A stretch of DNA of 64,000 bases from Sphingomonas sp. LaA6.9. GTDB lineage: Bacteria; Pseudomonadota; Alphaproteobacteria; Sphingomonadales; Sphingomonadaceae. Position 1 is the first letter of the stretch; each line of letters opens with the position of its first letter. This document shows, piece by piece, positions 8,620 to 19,289 of the stretch. Below the pieces are notes generated by a model. The model was not told the origin of the DNA. It ran no database searches and saw only the letters and a list, made by a program, of their open reading frames with translations. Made by a program: the position numbers and the translations under genes. The DNA is taken from the NCBI RefSeq assembly GCF_022601895.1, contig NZ_JAKVIO010000015.1, positions 21,667 through 85,666 on the forward strand, in the 5' to 3' direction.

Positions 8620-11600
8620 ATGACATCTTCAGCGAATGTCCGTTCTCTGCGTCGCATTCTGATGGGCGCGGCCGCGCTCGGCACTCTGGCCGCCGCCGGC
8701 CCCGTCCTGGCGCAAAGCGCCGATGTCTCGGACGTGCGTCCCGAGAGCGCCGAGCGATCCCCCGGAATCATCATTCGCAACGACCTGTCTCCCAATCTCC
8801 CGCCTCCCGACGGCATTCTCGACAGTGGAATCACCGGTGTCGGGCAGATGGTGATCGATGCCGGCGGCGGCTTTGTCGGGCTTTGCACGGGCACGCTGAT
8901 CAATCCGCGCACCGTGATTTTCGCAGCGCATTGCGTGAACGACCAGGCCGCCGACAGCTATGGTTCGGCAAACGGCGGCACTGCGCTCAGCTTTGGCTTT
9001 TCGGCGAACAACCTTCCGGCGGTGCGTCGCTGGCTCGGCCTTGACGGCGGGACGCTGCATGCCACCGATGTGTCGCGCGCGATCTTCAATGCCGAACAGG
9101 TCTGGTATGATACGCGCTCGCTCACCACAGGTTTTCTCGAAGCCGATGTCGCGCTCGCAACGCTCGACACACCCGCTTTCGATATCCCGACCTGGACCAT
9201 GCTCTTTTCGCCGCTGACCGAAGAGACGCACGCCCAGGTGATCGGCTACGGCACGCGTGGCACCGCGGCCAATCCCGCACAGGGCATAGATTTCCGGCGC
9301 CGCGCGGCGGAGAACATGATCTCCTTCCTCGGCTCGCTCGACGACATGGATGAATGGCTGTTCGGCGCGCCCAGCGGATTGCCGCAGACGCTCTACCAGC
9401 TCGATTTTGACAGCCCGGCGGGGCAGGCGGCCTACAACCCGGCCGCAGGCCTGTTCGATTTCGATCTGTTCGATGGCGGTGCATTGCCGCGTGAGGGCAT
9501 CACCGCGGGCGGCGACTCTGGCGGGCCGCTTGTCGTCGACCAGCGCTATGACCGGCCGGTCGTCGCTGCGGTGCTCTCGGGCGGCACGCGCTTCTTCGGA
9601 CCGCAGCCCTTTTCCAGCTATGGCACCGGCAGCTTCTATCAGCCGCTGTTCCTGTTCTGGGATCAGATCGTCGCCAATAACAGCTATGTCTATGCGACCA
9701 ATCGCAAGGCGGTCGGCAACTGGAGCGATCCCAATCACTGGATCCAGGCGATGGATCCCAATTATGCGATCGATGTGAACGGCCAATTGGTCAACGCACT
9801 GCCCGGAACCCCCGCACTGGGGGTCAGCGGCGACACGATCAAGTTTGGCAAGGTCTGCTTCCTCGACGACTGTGACGATGTGTCCGACGAGAGCGTGGAC
9901 CCGGGCGATGGCGATCCCAACAGCATCTTCATCCCCGGCGGCCCCGGCTCCAAGGACTTCGTGCCCAACAATGTCGTCGCCAATCCCACGCTGGGCATCA
10001 AGGCGCGCTACTATGACGTGACGCTCAAGGGGCTGAGTTCGACGACACTGAACAGCACCGTGACGATCGACCGCATGGCGCTCGACAGCGGCGCGATGCT
10101 CAGTGTCAGGCCCAGCGGCTCGCTCAGCGTATGGGGCGACTATACCCAATATAGCGGATGGAGCGAGATCCAGGGGTCGCTCAAGACGGGCGAAGCGCTG
10201 TTCGTGAGCGGCATCCTCAGCGGGGGAGGGCGGATCGACCCGACCTGGCTGACCGTTGTTCAGGCGGCGGTCCTGCCCGGCAATGCCGGTGGTGCCGGTA
10301 CGCTGACGATCGCGGGCGACGTAATCCTCTCGTCGGGTGCGCTGACGGTATTCGATGTCTCCCGGCCCAGAACCGACAAGATCGTCGTCACGGGCGACGC
10401 GGACAATACCGGCATCATCTCGCTGGGCGGCACCGCCGCCTTTGTCCGCGCATTGCTCGGCGCCGCGCCGCGGCAAGGGGACAGCTTCCAGATCATCACC
10501 GCAGAAGGCGGGGTGGATGGCACCTTCAACTCGGTCGTCGGCGGCATCGGCATCCTCAAGCCGGTGCTGACCTATGGCGCCAACGATGTGACGCTCAAGT
10601 TGCAGGCGGGCAAGTTCGCGGACTTCCTGGCGGGCTTTGGCGGGACCGAGCTGGCCTTCGCCAATGCACTCGATTCGCTGCGTGGTGCATCCTACAACAG
10701 CCTTTACGGGCTGTTCGGCGCGGTCGACCTGATGGAGCCGCAGGCGCTCGCGGCAACCTTCCGCGGGCTTTCACCGCGCATTGCCGATGAGGCGAGCCTG
10801 CTCGACGAACAGCAGTCCTCGATCGTGCTCGATGTGATCGGCGATCGTCTGTCGATGCTCGGCACCAAGGCGGCGGGAGGCGGCCGCTTCACCGTGATCG
10901 GGTCGCCCGCGGTCATGATGGCGATACCCGGGCGTACCATGTCCAGCTCCACTGCTGCACAGCTGAGCTTTGCCAACACCATCGCGCCCCAGACCCGGCA
11001 GATGGGGACGCTGCCTCAAAACATGAGCGGCTTCCTCGCGGGCGGATACACGCGCGGCGCTTCGGCCTTTTCCGCGGCCGGGATCGACAGTGGCGGGCGC
11101 GACAGCTGGCACATGGCGATGGGGCTTGAAATGGCGCTCGATGACCGCGTCACGCTCGGCACCGCATTCGGCCATGTCGACGGGATCAGCCGCTTCAGCG
11201 GGTCGGAGACCGAGGCCGTGACCGATCAGGCCGCGTTCTACGGTAGCTACCGGCTGGGCGGCGGCGTCTATGCCGGCGGCCTGGCCGCAGTATCGCACAC
11301 GCGAATCGGGCTCGAGCGCAATACGTCCGCCGGGTTCATGACGGGCAACCTGCTGGGTGACACCAGCGCCACGACCTATGACGTGCAGGCCGAGCTTGGC
11401 GTCAATGTCGATACGGGCACCGGGATCACACTCACCCCGCGCGGACAAATTGCCTATCGGTCGTACAACATGGGTGGCTATCGCGAACGCGGCGGCGAAC
11501 TGGCGCTGATGATCGACGATATCAACGTCGACCGGATCGAGAGCCGGCTGGGCGTGCGCATGACGGGGTCGGTCGGCAGCAGCCGTGCCTGGACCGTGAC

Positions 11601-11853
11601 ACCCGAAGTCGGGCTCGACTGGGTGAATGCGCTTTCGGGCGGTGCCGACACGTTCAACGTGCGCTTTGCCGCAGTGCCCGAACTCTCCTTCGCACTGCCC
11701 TTTGTCGGCCGCGACAAGGCGTGGGGCGAGATCAAGGGCGGGCTGAGGCTTAACAATGGACCGGTCAGCATCGGTGCCGGGGTCGAGAGCAGCTTTGCGC
11801 GCGAGGATCTGCGCGACGATCGCGCCGTGCTGGATTTTGCCTTGCGCTTCTGA
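8620..11853 (+). CDS. Autotransporter with trypsin-like (S1) serine protease passenger
   Basis: 1077-residue type Va autotransporter. A signal peptide of about 31 residues ends at VLAQS. The passenger starts with an S1 domain whose triad is intact: His104 in FAAHC, Asp176 in EADVALATL and Ser300 in GGDSGGP. Residues about 360-660 look like beta-helix passenger and stalk with ordered Val/Thr/Ser-rich repeats. From about residue 800 a 12-strand beta-barrel translocator ends with the outer-membrane signature LDFALRF (terminal Phe). Cell-surface proteolysis is the likely role; the substrate is unknown. It is transcribed alone: a strong terminator follows 25 bases after the stop. Confidence 0.93.
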   Translation: MTSSANVRSLRRILMGAAALGTLAAAGPVLAQSADVSDVRPESAERSPGIIIRNDLSPNLPPPDGILDSGITGVGQMVIDAGGGFVGLCTGTLINPRTVIFAAHCVNDQAADSYGSANGGTALSFGFSANNLPAVRRWLGLDGGTLHATDVSRAIFNAEQVWYDTRSLTTGFLEADVALATLDTPAFDIPTWTMLFSPLTEETHAQVIGYGTRGTAANPAQGIDFRRRAAENMISFLGSLDDMDEWLFGAPSGLPQTLYQLDFDSPAGQAAYNPAAGLFDFDLFDGGALPREGITAGGDSGGPLVVDQRYDRPVVAAVLSGGTRFFGPQPFSSYGTGSFYQPLFLFWDQIVANNSYVYATNRKAVGNWSDPNHWIQAMDPNYAIDVNGQLVNALPGTPALGVSGDTIKFGKVCFLDDCDDVSDESVDPGDGDPNSIFIPGGPGSKDFVPNNVVANPTLGIKARYYDVTLKGLSSTTLNSTVTIDRMALDSGAMLSVRPSGSLSVWGDYTQYSGWSEIQGSLKTGEALFVSGILSGGGRIDPTWLTVVQAAVLPGNAGGAGTLTIAGDVILSSGALTVFDVSRPRTDKIVVTGDADNTGIISLGGTAAFVRALLGAAPRQGDSFQIITAEGGVDGTFNSVVGGIGILKPVLTYGANDVTLKLQAGKFADFLAGFGGTELAFANALDSLRGASYNSLYGLFGAVDLMEPQALAATFRGLSPRIADEASLLDEQQSSIVLDVIGDRLSMLGTKAAGGGRFTVIGSPAVMMAIPGRTMSSSTAAQLSFANTIAPQTRQMGTLPQNMSGFLAGGYTRGASAFSAAGIDSGGRDSWHMAMGLEMALDDRVTLGTAFGHVDGISRFSGSETEAVTDQAAFYGSYRLGGGVYAGGLAAVSHTRIGLERNTSAGFMTGNLLGDTSATTYDVQAELGVNVDTGTGITLTPRGQIAYRSYNMGGYRERGGELALMIDDINVDRIESRLGVRMTGSVGSSRAWTVTPEVGLDWVNALSGGADTFNVRFAAVPELSFALPFVGRDKAWGEIKGGLRLNNGPVSIGAGVESSFAREDLRDDRAVLDFALRF

Positions 11854-11877
11854 ACGGTTGAAACTGTGCTACATATC

Positions 11878-11914
11878 GGGGCCGCGGGACATGTGCCTGC
11901 GGCCCCTTGTTTTT
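11878..11914 (+). terminator. Rho-independent terminator of the autotransporter gene
   Basis: Stem GGGGCCGCGGG (11878-11888), loop ACATGTG, CCTGCGGCCCC (11896-11906) with one G-T pair, followed by TTGTTTTT. Confidence 0.88.
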
Positions 11915-12009
11915 GGGGTTTTTGCGGCCGGTCCGGGACTATCGCGATTCAGCGCTGGAGTCAGGGATTGAAATTTTATATCGCACCTCGATAATAAATA
12001 TGTGGCAGT

Positions 12010-14395
<2,386 letters not shown>

Positions 14396-14401
14396 CCGGC
14401 C

Positions 14402-15700
14402 ATGGCGCGTTTCACGTTCAAGCTCCCCGATATCGGCGAAGGCATCTCGGAGGCCGAGATTGTCGCATGGCACGTCAAGGTCGGCGATGCGGTCGAGGAA
14501 GACCAGCAGATCGCGGACATGATGACCGACAAGGCGACCGTCGAGATGGAATCGCCCGTCTCGGGCAAGGTTGTCGAGATCGCGGGCGAGGTCGGCGACG
14601 TCGTCTCGATCGGTGCGATGTTGGTGGTGATCGAAACCGAGGGCGAGGTGGCCGAACCGGCTCCGGCGCCCAAGGCCGATGTGGTGGAGACGCCGAAGGT
14701 TGAGGAAGTGGCGCCGACCCCCCAACCCGTTCGGGCTGAGCCTGTCGAAGCCCAATCCCTGCCTTCGGGTACGGCGGTCGCGGAAAAAGAAGAAGGCAAG
14801 GGGTTCGACAAGCTCAGCCCGAACGGAGCGGGAGCACACCCCGTTCTCGCGTCACCCGCGGTGCGCGAGCGCGCGAAATCGCTGGGCATCGACCTTTCGC
14901 AGGTCCGTCCCGCGCAGGGCGATCGTATCCGCCACGCCGATCTCGACGCCTATCTGACCTACAGCACGGGTCAGGGTTTCCGCGCACCCGGCGCATCGGC
15001 GAAGCGCGCCGACGAGGCGATCAAGGTTATCGGGATGCGCCGCCGCATCGCCGAGAACATGCAGGCAGCCAAACGCAACATCCCGCACTTCACCTATGTC
15101 GAGGAAATCGACGTCACCGAGCTCGAGGCGATGCGCGAGGCGCTCAATGCCAATCGCGGCGACAGGCCCAAGCTCACCATGCTGCCGCTGCTGATCGTCG
15201 CGATCTGCAAGGCGCTGCCGGCGTTCCCGATGATCAACGCGCGCTATGACGACGAAGCGGGCGTGGTGACGCGTCATGGGTCGGTGCATCTGGGTATGGC
15301 GACGCAGACCGATGCGGGGCTGATGGTGCCCGTGATCCGCGACGCGCAGGATCGCAATGTCTGGCAGCTCGCAACCGAGATCAAGCGCCTCGCCGACGCT
15401 GCGCGCAGCGGCAAGGCGAAGTCGGAGGAACTGTCGGGGTCGACGCTCACCGTCACCTCGCTCGGCCCGCTCGGCGGCATCGCCACGACGCCCGTGATCA
15501 ACCGGCCCGAGGTCGCGATCATCGGTCCCAACCGCGTGATCGAGCGCCCCGTGATCAAGGATGGCGAGATTGTCGCCGCCAAGCTGATGAACCTCTCGAT
15601 CAGCTGCGACCACCGCGTCGTCGATGGCTGGGACGCGGCGAGCTACGTCCAGGCGGTCAGGAAGCTGCTCGAGACCCCGGTTCTTCTGTTCGCGGATTGA
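14402..15700 (+). CDS. bkdB: Dihydrolipoyl acyltransferase E2 of branched-chain 2-oxo acid dehydrogenase, repeat-containing linker
   Basis: 432 residues. The lipoyl domain is at 1-80 with the lipoylated Lys44 in MTDKATVEME. The peripheral-subunit-binding domain is near residues 145-180 (ASPAVRERAKSLGIDLSQV...GRI-like RIRHADLDAYL). The acyltransferase core from about 205 carries the catalytic His404 and Asp408 in SCDHRVVDG. Between lipoyl and binding domains, about residues 109-142 (RAEPVEA...FDKLSPNG) are the in-frame translation of a palindromic repeat (14727-14826), making this linker unlike a normal Ala/Pro linker. The last 44 bases overlap the convergent HxlR gene. Confidence 0.94.
   Translation: MARFTFKLPDIGEGISEAEIVAWHVKVGDAVEEDQQIADMMTDKATVEMESPVSGKVVEIAGEVGDVVSIGAMLVVIETEGEVAEPAPAPKADVVETPKVEEVAPTPQPVRAEPVEAQSLPSGTAVAEKEEGKGFDKLSPNGAGAHPVLASPAVRERAKSLGIDLSQVRPAQGDRIRHADLDAYLTYSTGQGFRAPGASAKRADEAIKVIGMRRRIAENMQAAKRNIPHFTYVEEIDVTELEAMREALNANRGDRPKLTMLPLLIVAICKALPAFPMINARYDDEAGVVTRHGSVHLGMATQTDAGLMVPVIRDAQDRNVWQLATEIKRLADAARSGKAKSEELSGSTLTVTSLGPLGGIATTPVINRPEVAIIGPNRVIERPVIKDGEIVAAKLMNLSISCDHRVVDGWDAASYVQAVRKLLETPVLLFAD
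14727..14826. repeat. Sphingomonad palindromic repeat inserted inside bkdB
   Basis: Left arm at 14727-14753 begins CCGTTCGGGCTGAGCC and right arm at 14800-14826 ends CTCAGCCCGAACGG; the 27-base arms match at 25 positions. The same arms form the intergenic repeat at 2271-2348. The insertion keeps the reading frame and falls in the flexible linker of the E2 protein. Confidence 0.9.
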
Positions 15701-16124
15701 CGATCATGGCGGGCGCGTCGAGCGGCGCGCCCGTCTTCGCATCGACCAGCACGGGCTCGACCAGCGCCCCGGTTTCGGTGTCGGCCAGCACCTTGTCATA
15801 GCCGGGCGCGGCGAAATGCTTGCGACCCCAGGCGAACAGCGTCAGCAGCACGGGCTGAAAGTCATAGCCGCGCTGCGTCAGAACATATTCGTGGCGCGGC
15901 GGACGCTCCTGATAGAGCCGCCGTTCGAGCAGCCCCGCATCGACCAGCGCGGCCAGCCGCCGCGTCAGCATTGTGGGCGCGATACCCAGGCTCTTCTGGA
16001 ATTCGTCGAAGCGCGTCAGCCCGCCAAAGGCATCGCGCAGGATCAGGATGCTCCACCATTCGCCCACATGCTCGAGGCTGCGGGCGATCGGGCATTCCAT
16101 GTCTTCAAAGCTCTTGCGCTGCAT
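15657..16124 (-). CDS. HxlR-family transcriptional regulator
   Basis: 155 residues with the HxlR winged-helix: CPIARSLEHVGEWWSILILRDAF, FDEFQKSLGIAPTMLTRRLAALVDAGLLERR and the wing YQERPPRHEYVLTQRG. These regulators often sense electrophiles or aromatic compounds and control nearby reductases, which fits the aldo/keto reductase and short-chain dehydrogenase genes upstream on the same strand. A GGTGAAA ribosome site precedes the ATG. The 3' end overlaps bkdB by 44 bases tail to tail. Confidence 0.92.
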   Translation of the reverse strand: MQRKSFEDMECPIARSLEHVGEWWSILILRDAFGGLTRFDEFQKSLGIAPTMLTRRLAALVDAGLLERRLYQERPPRHEYVLTQRGYDFQPVLLTLFAWGRKHFAAPGYDKVLADTETGALVEPVLVDAKTGAPLDAPAMIVNPRTEEPGSRAAS

Positions 16125-16139
16125 CGTATTTCACCAGGA

Positions 16140-16167
16140 GGGGCGGCGCACCGCGGGTGGCCGCCCC
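16140..16167. terminator. GC-rich hairpin between the HxlR gene and the aldo/keto reductase gene
   Basis: GGGGCGGC (16140-16147) and GCCGCCCC (16160-16167) form an 8-bp stem, with CTTTATA after it on the plus strand. It could end leftward transcription of the reductase poorly, or cover the HxlR leader; direction is unclear. Confidence 0.35.
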
Positions 16168-16182
16168 CTTTATATTGCAATT

Positions 16183-17229
16183 TCAGGCCACGGGCAGGAC
16201 GCTGTGCGCGATCCCGGTCGAAAGCTGGTCGGCAACCTTGCGAACCTGATCGTGCGGAGTGCCCGGCGCGATGTCGCTGACCGCGGTCAGCCGCGCGATC
16301 TGCGCGGGGCTGAGCGTCACGTCAAGCGCGCCGAGATAGTCGTCAAGCTGCGCCAGCGTCCGCGGGCCGATGATCGGGATATGCGCGGTGGTCGAACCAA
16401 GACCGCGCTGCCGCACCCACGCGACCGCCACCTGCGAGGGCGTGACGCCCAGTTCCTTCGCGATGTCGATCACCGCGTCGAGGATTGCGGTCTTCTGGTC
16501 GCCCGCCTCTTCGTGGACGAGCGTCTTCAGCCCCTCGCGGCGCCCGCCGCCCGCATTGTCGCGGTACTTGCCCGTGAGGAAGCCGCCGCCGAGCGGCGAC
16601 CACAGCGCGGCCGCGAGCCCGAGGCTCTCGACCATCGGCAGCAGGTCGCGATCGGCGGTACGTTCGACCAGGCTGTGCTCGATCTGCACGCCCGCGATCG
16701 GCGCCCAGCCATGCACCTCGGCGAGCGTCGCGCCGCGCGCGATCCGCCATGCAGGGAAGTTGGAAAGGCCCGCATAATGGATCTTGCCCGCGCGGACGAG
16801 GTCGTCAAAGCCACGCAGCAGCTCTTCCATCGGGGTCACGCCGTCATCGAAATGCGCCCAGAGCAGGTCGATATGATCGCTCTTTAGCCGCTTGAGGCTT
16901 TCTTCGACCTGACGGATCATCGTCCTGCGGCTGTTGCCCAGGCTCGGTATGCCGTCGGTCGGGGCGGCGGCGAGCGAGAATTTGGTGGCGACGACGAAAT
17001 GGTCGCGATCCGCGGCGATGAAATCGCCCAGCAGCTCTTCGGACTCGCCGAACTGATAATTGTTGGCGGTGTCGATGAAATTGCCGCCCGCCTCAGCGAA
17101 GCGGTCGAAGATGCGGCGCGCATCGGCGGGCTCGCTGCCATAGCCCCAACGGGTGCCGAAATTGCCCGTGCCGAGCGCGAATTCCGAAACGCGAAGGCCG
17201 GTGCGCCGGCCGAAGGTCTTGTACTGCAT
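16183..17229 (-). CDS. Aldo/keto reductase
   Basis: 348 residues from the ATG at 17227-17229 (MQYKTFGRRTGLRVSEFALG), supported by a GGAG site just upstream. NADPH-dependent AKR barrel with the catalytic tetrad visible as Asp and Tyr in NFIDTANNYQFG, Lys in VVATKFS and His in LLWAHFDDG. The C-terminal NADP-binding segment is IPIIGPRTLAQLDD. It is closest in pattern to the YajO/AKR11-12 type general stress reductases. A perfect dyad (17252-17268) sits just upstream and may be the HxlR operator. Confidence 0.92.
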   Translation of the reverse strand: MQYKTFGRRTGLRVSEFALGTGNFGTRWGYGSEPADARRIFDRFAEAGGNFIDTANNYQFGESEELLGDFIAADRDHFVVATKFSLAAAPTDGIPSLGNSRRTMIRQVEESLKRLKSDHIDLLWAHFDDGVTPMEELLRGFDDLVRAGKIHYAGLSNFPAWRIARGATLAEVHGWAPIAGVQIEHSLVERTADRDLLPMVESLGLAAALWSPLGGGFLTGKYRDNAGGGRREGLKTLVHEEAGDQKTAILDAVIDIAKELGVTPSQVAVAWVRQRGLGSTTAHIPIIGPRTLAQLDDYLGALDVTLSPAQIARLTAVSDIAPGTPHDQVRKVADQLSTGIAHSVLPVA

Positions 17230-17251
17230 GTGGGTCTCCGTCTGGTCCGTT

Positions 17252-17268
17252 ACTATCATGATGATAGT
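17252..17268. promoter_or_regulatory. Dyad ACTATCAT-G-ATGATAGT upstream of the aldo/keto reductase
   Basis: A perfect 8-bp inverted repeat with a one-base centre, 23 bases before the reductase start codon and overlapping its likely promoter. It is a candidate operator for the HxlR regulator encoded downstream. Confidence 0.6.
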
Positions 17269-17347
17269 CAGTGCATGCAGAGTCGTCCAGCGGCGGCGCA
17301 ACAGCTTTTCTTTGCTGCACCCCAATCCGGCTTTCGAAGAGGCAGGT

Positions 17348-18133
17348 TTAGCCGCTGCGCGCCTTTTGCAGCGACCCCGCGATGCGGCGTGCGAGCCCGC
17401 GCGGGGTGAAGCGGATCGAACCCGCCATCACCGCGTTGAGCACGCCTGAAACCTTGACCGCCCGGTTCGCCCTGAGCGCAGCCAGCCCGTCGCGCGCGAC
17501 CGCGTTGGCGTCGCTCGCGAAGCGCTTGAACAGTTCGGAATCGCTCATGTCGGCGACATCGGCGAATTCGGTCCGCGTGGGACCGGGGCACAGCGCGGAG
17601 ACGCGCACGCCCTTGTCCTTCACTTCCTCGTGCAGCGCCTCCGAGAAGCTGAGCACAAAGGCCTTGGTCGCGTAATAGACCGCCATCCACGGGCCGGGCT
17701 GGAAGGCCGCGGTGGAGGCGACGTTGAGGATCTCGCCCTGTCCGCGCGCGATCATGCCGGGCAGGACAAGGTGGCACAGCGCCATCAACGCGCGGCAGTT
17801 GAGGTCGATCATCTCGGCCTGCCTGGCCAGGTCGAGCTCGTCAAACGCCCCGCGCGCGCCGAAACCCGCATTGTTGATGAGCATCGTGATCGAGAGGCCG
17901 CGCACATGCGCCTGATCGATCAGCGCGCGCGGCGCATCGGGTGCGGACAGGTCGATCGCGATGACGTCGACGGTGATGCCGTGTTCGGCGCGCAGCCTGG
18001 CGGCCAGCGCATCGAGCCGGTCGGCGCGTCGCGCAACCAGAAGCAGGTCACGCCGCGCCGCCGCGAGGTTTTCGGCGAAGTGGACGCCAAGCCCGGCAGA
18101 CGCGCCGGTGATGAGTGCGACTGCCCTGGTCAT
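17348..18133 (-). CDS. Short-chain dehydrogenase/reductase
   Basis: 261 residues, classical SDR. The cofactor motif TGASAGLG is at residues 9-16, NNAG in MLINNAGFGARG, and the catalytic Ser (ASTAAFQ) with YxxxK as YYATK. The arginines after the first strand (ARRADRL) favour NADP(H). An ATG with AGAGGACAGGG upstream marks the start. It lies upstream of and in the same direction as the aldo/keto reductase with about 118 bases between, so the two may be co-regulated. The substrate cannot be predicted. Confidence 0.92.
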   Translation of the reverse strand: MTRAVALITGASAGLGVHFAENLAAARRDLLLVARRADRLDALAARLRAEHGITVDVIAIDLSAPDAPRALIDQAHVRGLSITMLINNAGFGARGAFDELDLARQAEMIDLNCRALMALCHLVLPGMIARGQGEILNVASTAAFQPGPWMAVYYATKAFVLSFSEALHEEVKDKGVRVSALCPGPTRTEFADVADMSDSELFKRFASDANAVARDGLAALRANRAVKVSGVLNAVMAGSIRFTPRGLARRIAGSLQKARSG

Positions 18134-18163
18134 CTGCCCTGTCCTCTCGCTCAGTCCCCTCGC

Positions 18164-18346
18164 TCAGCTTTCGCGCTTGCCCTTGTTCTTTTCCTTGGTC
18201 GATTTGACGTAGAGCAGCGCTGCGACGATCGCGGCCGATCCGATCGCCGCGCCCAGCCCGGCAGCACCCCAGCGGCCACGCCTGCCGGTATCGGGCTCGC
18301 CACGCTCGGTGTTGGTGTCATCGGCGGTGCCGTTGCCGTCGGTCAA
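18164..18346 (-). CDS. Small single-pass membrane protein of unknown function
   Basis: 60 residues if started at TTG 18346, which has GGGAGA six bases upstream. A hydrophilic, charged N-terminus (LTDGNGTADDTNTERG) is followed by one hydrophobic helix (GAAGLGAAIGSAAIVAALLYV) and a very basic tail (KSTKEKNKGKRES). The frame is also open further upstream to 18394, but no ribosome site supports that. It lies between the SDR gene and the XRE-cupin gene on the same strand. The protein family is not recognised. Confidence 0.55.
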   Translation of the reverse strand: MTDGNGTADDTNTERGEPDTGRRGRWGAAGLGAAIGSAAIVAALLYVKSTKEKNKGKRES

Positions 18347-18463
18347 TGATCGTCTCCCAAAATGTACAAACCCGGTACGCCGTTGCGGGCGCACCAGTCA
18401 TCATACATACGAATCTTCGCGGCGGCCGCAATCAGGGCGAATGCGGAACCCGGGTCGGCTCGC

Positions 18464-19105
18464 TTATTCGGCGATCAGCGTCGCGTCTTCGCCGTGCAGG
18501 TTCATCAGCGAATCCATCAGGTCGTTTTCCGCGCTCGAGCAGACGCCGAGCACGATCGCCTCGTCGCAGCCATCGCCCGCGACATAGGCGTGACCCATAC
18601 TCGAATCGAGATAGATCGATTCACCCTCTTCGAGCGGCAGCGGGTCGTAGAATTCGGTGTGGACCACGATCCGGCCACGGATGACATAGACGAACTCCTC
18701 GCCCGGATGGCGCACGGGCTCGCCGAATTCCCTGGCGGATTTGGCGCGAATGCGCGTGATCAGCGGGATCATCCGCTTCCGGCGCAATTCGGTGCACAGA
18801 TAATAATAATCGTAGTTGTCGGTGTTTACGCGGATCGCGCGGTCGAGGTTGCCGACGCTGCGACGGCCCGTGACGGGCAGTTCGCTGGCCGTGTCACCCT
18901 CGGCAAACAGCTCGGACATGCGCAGGTTGAGCCGCTGGCTCAGCTGCTGGAGCTTGTCATAGGTGAGCGTCAGCCGGTCGTGCTCGACCTTGGACAGCGT
19001 CGACACCGGAATGCCGCAGCGGTCGCTCATCTCCTTGAGCGTCCAGTTGTTGCGCGTGCGCAGGCCGCGCAGCAGCGCGCCTAATGTGGGCTGATCGGAT
19101 TTCAT
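18464..19105 (-). CDS. XRE-type HTH regulator with C-terminal cupin domain
   Basis: 213 residues. The N-terminal Cro/CI HTH (LGALLRGLRTRNNWTLKEMSDRCGIPVSTLSKVEHDR, about residues 8-45) is followed by a cupin sensor domain (about 120-200) with HPGEEFVYVIRGRIVVH and PLEEGESIYLDSSMGHAY. Regulators of this build typically control amino-acid, polyamine or peptide use and bind a small-molecule ligand in the cupin. It is divergent from the membrane serine hydrolase. A shared operator-like sequence in that promoter (19152-19192) and before the DUF1611 gene (22862-22900) marks its probable regulon. Confidence 0.92.
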   Translation of the reverse strand: MKSDQPTLGALLRGLRTRNNWTLKEMSDRCGIPVSTLSKVEHDRLTLTYDKLQQLSQRLNLRMSELFAEGDTASELPVTGRRSVGNLDRAIRVNTDNYDYYYLCTELRRKRMIPLITRIRAKSAREFGEPVRHPGEEFVYVIRGRIVVHTEFYDPLPLEEGESIYLDSSMGHAYVAGDGCDEAIVLGVCSSAENDLMDSLMNLHGEDATLIAE

Positions 19106-19151
19106 GATTCGCGCCGCTTTCCGTCGAAAATGACAGGGATAAGTATGTGAT

Positions 19152-19192
19152 TTGACATTTTTCCAATTGGGCTCATTGTATCTCGATCAGGA
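19152..19192 (+). promoter_or_regulatory. Promoter/operator copy 1, XRE-cupin regulon, before the serine hydrolase
   Basis: TTGACA at 19152-19157 and a TTGTAT -10-like hexamer at 19176-19181 form a plausible sigma-70 promoter. The spacer holds TTTTCCAATTGGG, and ATCTCGATCAGGATAATG follows. The same elements in the same order and spacing stand at 22862-22906. Confidence 0.7.
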
Positions 19193-19289
19193 TAATGTTG
19201 CGTAATCCATCAATAGAATATTCCGTCGCAGCGCAGCGCGCAAATGTCGAGCGTTTTGGCGCGACGAAAAAAGGAAAGAGAGGGTATCG

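Noticed and set aside
8629..10476. 615-residue open frame antisense to the autotransporter
   Set aside because: The plus strand carries the complete S1 triad and beta-barrel; the minus frame is a shadow.
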